A DNA stretch of 9,670 bases from Bacillota bacterium. Its GTDB lineage: Bacteria; Bacillota; Clostridia; UBA1381. The notes beneath the pieces were generated by a model. That model did not search any database. It was not told the origin of the DNA and saw only the letters and a list, made by a program, of their open reading frames with translations. The DNA lies in the NCBI GenBank assembly GCA_021205715.1, contig JAJPXA010000042.1, forward strand, positions 1-9,670. The letters are read 5' to 3'. Of the stretch, positions 5,280-9,670 are shown piece by piece (position 1 is the stretch's first letter; each line of letters starts with the position of its first letter). The translations under genes were made by a program, and so were the position numbers.

Positions 5280-7256
5280 ATGGGAATAATACATTTGCTT
5301 GACAGCACTGTTTCGAATAAAATAGCCGCCGGCGAGGTGGTGGAGCGTCCGTCGAGCGTTGTAAAGGAGCTTGCGGAAAACAGTATTGACGCGGGAGCCG
5401 AAAGCATAACGATAGAGATAAAAAGCGGCGGCAGGGAATACATAAGAGTAAGCGACAACGGCTGCGGGATGAGCGCGGAGGACGCGCAAATTTGCTTTTT
5501 GCGCCACGCGACCTCAAAGGTCAGAAACGATGAGGATTTGGACGCGATATACACGCTCGGTTTTCGCGGCGAGGCACTCTCAAGCATTGGCGCGGTCGCG
5601 AAGGTGAGCCTTATCACAAAGCGCGCCGAGGACGAGGGCGGCGTGCGTGTGACGTGCCGCGGCGGCGAGATACTCTCGTCCGAGGACGCGGGGGTTCCCA
5701 ACGGCACGACCGTTATTGTGGAGGATTTGTTTTTCAACACGCCCGCAAGACAGAAATTTTTGAAAAAAGACGCGACCGAGGCGGGATATATCACCGATAT
5801 TGCGACGCGCCTTATTTTTGCGCATCCGGAAATATCGATAAAACTAATCGTAAACGGCAGGGAAAAGCTCTACAGCGCGGGCGACAATTCGCTTTTGAAC
5901 GCGGTGTATACCGTTTACGGCAAGGATTACGCGCGCCATATGCGCGAGGCGGCGTATGAGGGCGAGGGCATCGCGGTCGCGGGACTCGTGAGCGTCGGAA
6001 CGGCGGCGAGGGCGAACAGGAATTATCAGAGCTTTTTCGTGAACGGCAGATATATCAAAAGTCCGATGATGACGCGCGCGCTTGAGGAGGCGTATAAGAA
6101 CCAGATTATGGTCGGCAAATATCCCGTGGCGGTGCTGAATGTGAAAATCGATCCGTCGCTGACGGATATAAACGTGCATCCGACGAAGCTTGAGGTCAAG
6201 TTTTCGAACGAGCGCGATATTTACCGCGCGGTGTTTTACGCGGTGAGCAACGCGCTTTACCGCGAGGCGAATGTTCCGAGGATTGAGAAAAGCGATGACG
6301 CGGAAAATTCGGAAAACCGGCTTTATCTTTCGGATATGGCGGCGGAGCTTCCGAAAACGGCAGAGAAGCCGCCGTTTGGCGGCGGCTCGGTCAAAAGACC
6401 GCCGATGCCGAATTACAATCCGCGCCAAAATCCGTTTTCGCGCGGCGGGGAGCAATATTCGCTCGGCGATTTTGAAAGCCGGTCGGAAAAATCCGATTCG
6501 CCGAGCGAAGATGAGGACAAATTCGTATCGGCATATGTGCCGCATAGCGCGCCGAACGCGCCGCTTACGGTGCGCGAGCCGGAGAGAACCGGCTCGATAC
6601 TCGACGCGCCCGCGGAGCAACGCGTAACCTCGGCGCGCGCGGAACGCGCCGAGGAGGAGCGCGGGAACGTGTTTGTCGACGAGTATTTCAGGATTGTCGG
6701 TCAGATTTTCGACACATATATAATTGCCGAAAAGGGCGATGAAATGCTTATCGTCGATCAGCACGCGGCGCACGAAAGGCTGAAATTTGAGGAATTGAAG
6801 CGCCATATCGAGAACAAGGAGCCGTTTTCGCAGCTTTTAATCGAGCCGGTGGTCGTGACCGTAAACGCCGACGAGTACGCGGCGTTTGAGGAAAATTGCG
6901 GGCAATTCAACGCTATGGGATTCGACTGCGGCACGTTCGGCGAGGACGCGGTTATTGTCCGCGCGGTGCCGGGCGAGGTCGAAATAGGCGAGGTTGAAAA
7001 TTTGATTCTCGAGCTTATCGGCGCGGCGAAAAATTTAAAGAACGACATAACCACCGACAAGCAGCTGCGCTTGCTTGAAACGATAGCCTGCAAATCCGCC
7101 GTGAAGGCGAATATGCGGCTCAGCGAGGACGAGGCGGCGGAGCTTTTAAGGAACGTCCTGCGGATGAAAAATATCAACACCTGCCCCCACGGTAGACCGA
7201 TTGTGATAACGATGTCAAAGCGCGAGCTTGAAAAGCAGTTCGGGCGGATAATGTGA
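5280..7256 (+). CDS. mutL: DNA mismatch repair endonuclease MutL
   Basis: The matchmaker of mismatch repair, 658 residues. The N-terminal GHKL ATPase shows ELAENSIDAG (30-39, with catalytic-type Glu33 and Asn34), SDNGCGM (58-64), RHATSK (75-80) and GFRGEALSSI (94-103). A poorly conserved, Pro/Gly- and charge-rich linker spans about 336-466. The C-terminal domain has the metal-binding endonuclease motif DQHAAHERLKFE (Asp493 to Glu504), ACKSAVKAN (603-611) and CPHGRP (635-640). This marks the nicking type of MutL found in organisms without MutH, unlike the E. coli protein. QLLIEP (518-523) fits the QxxIxP sliding-clamp motif known from B. subtilis MutL, so nicking is probably directed by the clamp. 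The start is supported by the ribosome-binding site inside the mutS end. The linker-coding part holds several strong inverted repeats, listed separately. It ends 16 bases before miaA. Confidence 0.98.
   Translation: MGIIHLLDSTVSNKIAAGEVVERPSSVVKELAENSIDAGAESITIEIKSGGREYIRVSDNGCGMSAEDAQICFLRHATSKVRNDEDLDAIYTLGFRGEALSSIGAVAKVSLITKRAEDEGGVRVTCRGGEILSSEDAGVPNGTTVIVEDLFFNTPARQKFLKKDATEAGYITDIATRLIFAHPEISIKLIVNGREKLYSAGDNSLLNAVYTVYGKDYARHMREAAYEGEGIAVAGLVSVGTAARANRNYQSFFVNGRYIKSPMMTRALEEAYKNQIMVGKYPVAVLNVKIDPSLTDINVHPTKLEVKFSNERDIYRAVFYAVSNALYREANVPRIEKSDDAENSENRLYLSDMAAELPKTAEKPPFGGGSVKRPPMPNYNPRQNPFSRGGEQYSLGDFESRSEKSDSPSEDEDKFVSAYVPHSAPNAPLTVREPERTGSILDAPAEQRVTSARAERAEEERGNVFVDEYFRIVGQIFDTYIIAEKGDEMLIVDQHAAHERLKFEELKRHIENKEPFSQLLIEPVVVTVNADEYAAFEENCGQFNAMGFDCGTFGEDAVIVRAVPGEVEIGEVENLILELIGAAKNLKNDITTDKQLRLLETIACKSAVKANMRLSEDEAAELLRNVLRMKNINTCPHGRPIVITMSKRELEKQFGRIM
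6368..6401. repeat. two tandem short hairpins in the mutL linker region
   Basis: GCCGCC (6368-6373) pairs with GGCGGC (6378-6383) around a GTTT loop. Four bases on, CGGTC (6388-6392) pairs with GACCG (6397-6401) around AAAA. Both are perfect and code for the Pro/Gly-rich start of the linker. Neither is followed by a T-run, so they are not terminators. Confidence 0.45.
6458..6509. repeat. 12-bp perfect inverted repeat with a nested hairpin in mutL
   Basis: TTCGCTCGGCGA (6458-6469) is matched exactly by TCGCCGAGCGAA (6498-6509). The 28-base interval contains a second perfect stem, TCGGA (6483-6487) with TCCGA (6492-6496) around AAAA. It is the longest inverted repeat I found in the window and lies in the middle of the linker-coding region. 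Confidence 0.55.
6575..6596. repeat. 8-bp GC-rich hairpin in the mutL linker region
   Basis: CGAGCCGG (6575-6582) and CCGGCTCG (6589-6596) form a perfect stem with a 6-base loop. It codes for linker residues about 432-439. No T-run follows. Confidence 0.5.
6628..6654. repeat. 10-bp GC-rich hairpin at the end of the mutL linker region
   Basis: CCTCGGCGCG (6628-6637) and CGCGCCGAGG (6645-6654) pair perfectly around a 7-base loop. It ends about 24 bases before the codons that open the C-terminal endonuclease domain (near residue 467). It should be the most stable local RNA structure of the group, with nine G-C pairs of ten. Confidence 0.52.
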
Positions 7257-7263
7257 GGGGTGA
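7255..7263 (+). promoter_or_regulatory. weakly placed ribosome-binding site of miaA
   Basis: GAGGGGTGA begins within the mutL stop codon and lies about 9 bases from the miaA ATG at 7273. The spacing is a little long and the match is GAGG/GGGG rather than AGGAGG, so miaA translation may be modest or depend on coupling with mutL. The next ATG (7285) has no better site and would trim the protein too close to its P-loop. Confidence 0.5.
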
Positions 7264-7272
7264 GCGGGCGGT

Positions 7273-8205
7273 ATGTCAAAAATTATGATTGCGGCGGTGG
7301 CGGGGGCTACGGCTTCGGGGAAGACGGCGCTCGCGATTGAGCTTGCCAAGCGGTGCGACGGCGAGATTGTGTCGGCGGACAGTATGCAGATATACAAATA
7401 TATGGACATAGGCACGGCGAAGCCTACCGCGCGGGAGCGCGCCGAGGCGGTGCATCATCTGATTGACTTCGTCGAGCTGAGCGAGCCGTTCAGCGCGGCG
7501 GATTACGCCGCATTGGCGCACGAGCGCATCGCGGACATAGCGGCGCGCGGGAAGCTGCCCATCATTTGCGGCGGCACGGGATTGTATGTCAATTCCGTGA
7601 TCGACGACGTGAAATTCGCCGAAACGGAGCGCGACGGCGAATACCGCGCGGAGCTGTTCGCGATTGCCGAAAAAGAGGGCAACGCGCGGCTTCACGATAT
7701 GCTTCGCGCGGTCGATCCGAAAAGCGCGGACGCGATACACGAAAATAACGTAAAACGCGTCGTGCGCGCGCTTGAGTTTTACTCGCAAACGGGCACGCGC
7801 CTGTCGGAGCATAAGGCGGCGGCGGAACACGACAGCCGTTACGCGCCGATTATGTTCGCGCCGGATTGGGATCGCGCATTGCTTTACGAGCGCGTAAACC
7901 GGCGCGTCGACATAATGCTTGAAAGCGGGCTTGTCGGCGAGGTGAAAGCGCTTAGGGAAATGGGTTTGACGCGCGATATGCAGAGTATGCAGGGAATCGG
8001 GTACAAGGAGATATTCGATTACCTCGACGGCGGGAAAACGCTGTCGGAGGCGGCGGAGGAGATAAAGCTCGCGAGCCGCCGTTACGCGAAGCGGCAGCTG
8101 ACGTGGTTTCGGCGCGACAAGCGCATACATTGGCTCGCGGCGGGCGGCGATATGGCGCGGCGGGCGGAAGAAATTGTAAATAATGCAAGGAGTGGGAATA
8201 TATGA
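7273..8205 (+). CDS. miaA: tRNA dimethylallyltransferase MiaA
   Basis: Transfers the dimethylallyl (isopentenyl) group from dimethylallyl diphosphate to N6 of A37 in tRNAs that read codons starting with U; MiaB acts on its product. The 310-residue length is normal. The P-loop is GATASGKT (11-18). SADSMQIYKYMDIGTAKP (34-51) holds the conserved Asp36, Ser37 and Gln39 of the family. EPFSAADY (71-78), GGTGLY (100-105), HENNVKRVVRALE (156-168), QGIGYKE (240-246) and YAKRQLTWFRRD (271-282) are the other conserved blocks. A mutL-miaA pair is widespread in bacteria and is often followed by hfq; here hfq does not follow, and malQ overlaps the stop by four bases. The enzyme is soluble, with no signal peptide visible. 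Having miaA and miaB in one operon puts both steps of the modification under the same promoter. Confidence 0.97.
   Translation: MSKIMIAAVAGATASGKTALAIELAKRCDGEIVSADSMQIYKYMDIGTAKPTARERAEAVHHLIDFVELSEPFSAADYAALAHERIADIAARGKLPIICGGTGLYVNSVIDDVKFAETERDGEYRAELFAIAEKEGNARLHDMLRAVDPKSADAIHENNVKRVVRALEFYSQTGTRLSEHKAAAEHDSRYAPIMFAPDWDRALLYERVNRRVDIMLESGLVGEVKALREMGLTRDMQSMQGIGYKEIFDYLDGGKTLSEAAEEIKLASRRYAKRQLTWFRRDKRIHWLAAGGDMARRAEEIVNNARSGNI
8187..8192 (+). promoter_or_regulatory. ribosome-binding site of malQ inside miaA
   Basis: AAGGAG lies 9 bases before the ATG at 8202 and within the final miaA codons. It decides the malQ start, since the next in-frame ATG (8223) has no such site and would remove the conserved start of the enzyme. 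The ATG and the miaA TGA share bases (ATGA, 8202-8205). Confidence 0.8.
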
Positions 8206-9670
8206 GAGCAAGCGGAATATTAATGCACATAACGTCGCTGCCGAGCGACTACGGCATCGGCACGATGGGCAAGGCGGCGTATGACTTCGCGGATTTTTTG
8301 GCGAAAGCGGGGCAGACGTATTGGCAAATGCTGCCGATCGGACCGACGTCCTACGGCGATTCGCCGTATCAGTCGTTTTCGACGCACGCGGGGAACCCGT
8401 ATTTTATCGACCTCGATATGCTGCGCGAGGACGGGCTGCTGAAAAAGAGCGAATACTCGCGGCTCGATTGGAGCGGCGACGGGGAGGACATAAATTATGC
8501 CTATATATATAAGAAGAGATTCAAGATTTTATACAAGGCATACGAGCGGTTCAAGGCGGCGAAGCCGGAGGATTTCGACGAATTTTTGAACGAAAACGAG
8601 AATTGGATATCCAATTACGCGCTGTTTATGGCGATAAAGGACGAGAACGGCGGCAAGCCGTGGTCGGAATGGGCGGAGGGACTGCGCCGCCGCGACCCGA
8701 GCGCGCTGTGGGAGTTCAAATGCGCCCACGCGGACGAGGTCGAGTTTTGGGAGTTTCTGCAATACAAATTTTTCGAGCAATGGCGGCGGCTCAAGGAGTA
8801 CGCGAACGCGCGGGGCATCCGCATAATCGGCGATATGCCGATATACGTGGCGCAGGACAGCGCGCCGGTGTGGGTATATCCGGATTTGTTCGAGCTGGAC
8901 GGGGAGCTTATGCCGACGGTAGTCGCGGGGTGTCCGCCGGACGGATTTTCGCCGACGGGGCAGCTTTGGGGCAACCCGATTTACAATTGGGCGCGGCACA
9001 AGGAAACGGGGTACAATTGGTGGATTGACCGAATGAAAGCCGCGTGCGAGCTTTACGACGTCGTGCGGATCGACCATTTCCGCGGCTTCGCGGGGTATTA
9101 CACGATACCCTACGGCGACGCGACCGCCGAGGGCGGCAGGTGGAACAAGGGCGTCGGAGCGGAGCTGTTCGCGCATATGGAAAAGGCGCTCGGCAAGCTG
9201 CCGGTTATCGCGGAGGATTTGGGATTTTTGGACGATGACGTAAAGACACTGCTTGAAAAATGCGGCTACCCGGGGATGAAGGTGCTTGAATTTGCGTTCG
9301 ACGAGAACGCCGAGAGCGACTATATGCCGTTCCGCTGCGAAAAAAACAGCGTTACATATATCGGCACGCACGACAACCCCACGGCGCTCGGCTGGGCGGC
9401 GGAGGGCGACGCCGCGCAGATTAAGCGGTGCGCGGAATACATCGGCGCCGGCGGCGTAAAGGACGATTGCGTTTGGAGGCTCATCCGCGCGGCGTTTGCG
9501 ACCGCGTCCGACACGGTGATAATTCAAATGCAGGATTATCTCGAAAAAGGCGCGGAGGGACGGATGAATGTTCCCTCGGTTTTGGGCGGCAATTGGCAAT
9601 GGCGGGCGAAAAAGTCGGATTTTTCCGACTCGCTTGCGGAGAAGATAGACAAAATTACGAAAATATACGG
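8202..9670 (+). CDS. malQ: 4-alpha-glucanotransferase (amylomaltase) MalQ, 3' end cut by the window
   Basis: A GH77 enzyme that moves alpha-1,4-glucan segments between maltodextrins, serving maltose or glycogen breakdown in the cytoplasm. The frame is open from 8202 to the edge, giving 489 codons; the family is usually about 490-510 residues, so only a few should be missing. It starts MRASGILMHITSLPSDYGIG, typical of amylomaltases. Other blocks are GDSPYQSFSTHAGNPYFIDL (about 53-72), GDMPIYVAQDSAPVWVYPDLF (from 210) and AGCPPDGFSPTGQLWGNPIYNW (242-263). The catalytic residues can be placed: nucleophile Asp291 (RIDHFRGF), acid/base Glu338 (AEDLG) and the third carboxylate Asp391 (GTHDNP). The C-terminal MNVPSVLGGNWQWR is also typical. 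It overlaps miaA by four bases, so it is probably co-translated, although nothing in its role links it to tRNA modification or repair. GC content looks higher by eye than in mutS. Confidence 0.95.
   Translation, partial: MRASGILMHITSLPSDYGIGTMGKAAYDFADFLAKAGQTYWQMLPIGPTSYGDSPYQSFSTHAGNPYFIDLDMLREDGLLKKSEYSRLDWSGDGEDINYAYIYKKRFKILYKAYERFKAAKPEDFDEFLNENENWISNYALFMAIKDENGGKPWSEWAEGLRRRDPSALWEFKCAHADEVEFWEFLQYKFFEQWRRLKEYANARGIRIIGDMPIYVAQDSAPVWVYPDLFELDGELMPTVVAGCPPDGFSPTGQLWGNPIYNWARHKETGYNWWIDRMKAACELYDVVRIDHFRGFAGYYTIPYGDATAEGGRWNKGVGAELFAHMEKALGKLPVIAEDLGFLDDDVKTLLEKCGYPGMKVLEFAFDENAESDYMPFRCEKNSVTYIGTHDNPTALGWAAEGDAAQIKRCAEYIGAGGVKDDCVWRLIRAAFATASDTVIIQMQDYLEKGAEGRMNVPSVLGGNWQWRAKKSDFSDSLAEKIDKITKIY

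Noticed and set aside
6628..6654. 10-bp hairpin in mutL as an intrinsic terminator
   Set aside because: It is followed by GAGGAGGAGC-type sequence with no T-run, and lies inside an intact conserved gene whose C-terminal motifs follow.
6655..6670. Internal ribosome-binding site (GGAGGAG at about 6653-6659) for a separate MutL endonuclease fragment
   Set aside because: No ATG, GTG or TTG at proper spacing in the mutL frame is followed by a convincing start apart from GTG codons near 6669, which are common by chance; noted only as a weak possibility.
5844..6806. Long open frame on the minus strand across mutL (320 codons)
   Set aside because: It is antisense to mutL, rich in Arg/His/Val from complementing GCG/CGC/GAC codons, has no recognisable motif, and the plus strand is plainly MutL. 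Similar minus-strand frames at 7276-8211, 8529-9599, 4312-5103 and 489-1082 are rejected for the same reason.

Overview
The window reads as chromosomal DNA of a Gram-positive anaerobe of the class Clostridia (a gut-type Oscillospirales or Lachnospirales relative is my guess; the sequence does not fix the genus). Reasons: strong AGGAGG-type Shine-Dalgarno sites, a textbook sigma-A promoter, the order miaB - YlbF/YmcA-family gene - mutS - mutL seen in Firmicutes, and a MutL of the endonuclease (MutH-independent) type.

Layout. 1-416 is the 3' part of an IS1-like transposase gene, cut by the window edge. 417-515 is the only sizeable non-coding stretch. It holds a weak terminator-like hairpin, a near-consensus promoter (TTGACT, 17 bp, TATAAT, with a TGn extension) and a perfect 17-bp palindrome lying on the expected transcription start. 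From 516 to the right edge, seven genes run head to tail on the plus strand with gaps of 15, 13, 36, 2 and 16 bases and finally a 4-base overlap: a Dabb-domain protein, miaB, a YlbF/YmcA-family protein, mutS, mutL, miaA and malQ (which runs off the edge just short of its end). No terminator is visible between them, so one long operon is the simplest reading.

How the genes work together. MiaA and MiaB carry out successive steps of the same tRNA modification: MiaA adds the isopentenyl group to A37 and MiaB methylthiolates it. MutS and MutL form the mismatch-repair core, and both carry apparent sliding-clamp-binding motifs. The YlbF-family protein belongs to a group that in Bacillus acts with an RNase Y-associated Fe-S complex, and here it ends in a four-cysteine tail. 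MalQ (glycogen/maltodextrin metabolism) is the metabolic outlier, attached to miaA by an ATGA overlap.

I see no wholly new system. The points most worth a second look are the operator-like palindrome under a very strong promoter next to an insertion sequence, the cysteine tail of the YlbF-family protein, and a cluster of perfect GC-rich inverted repeats confined largely to the linker-coding part of mutL. No tRNA, rRNA, CRISPR array or complete mobile element was found.
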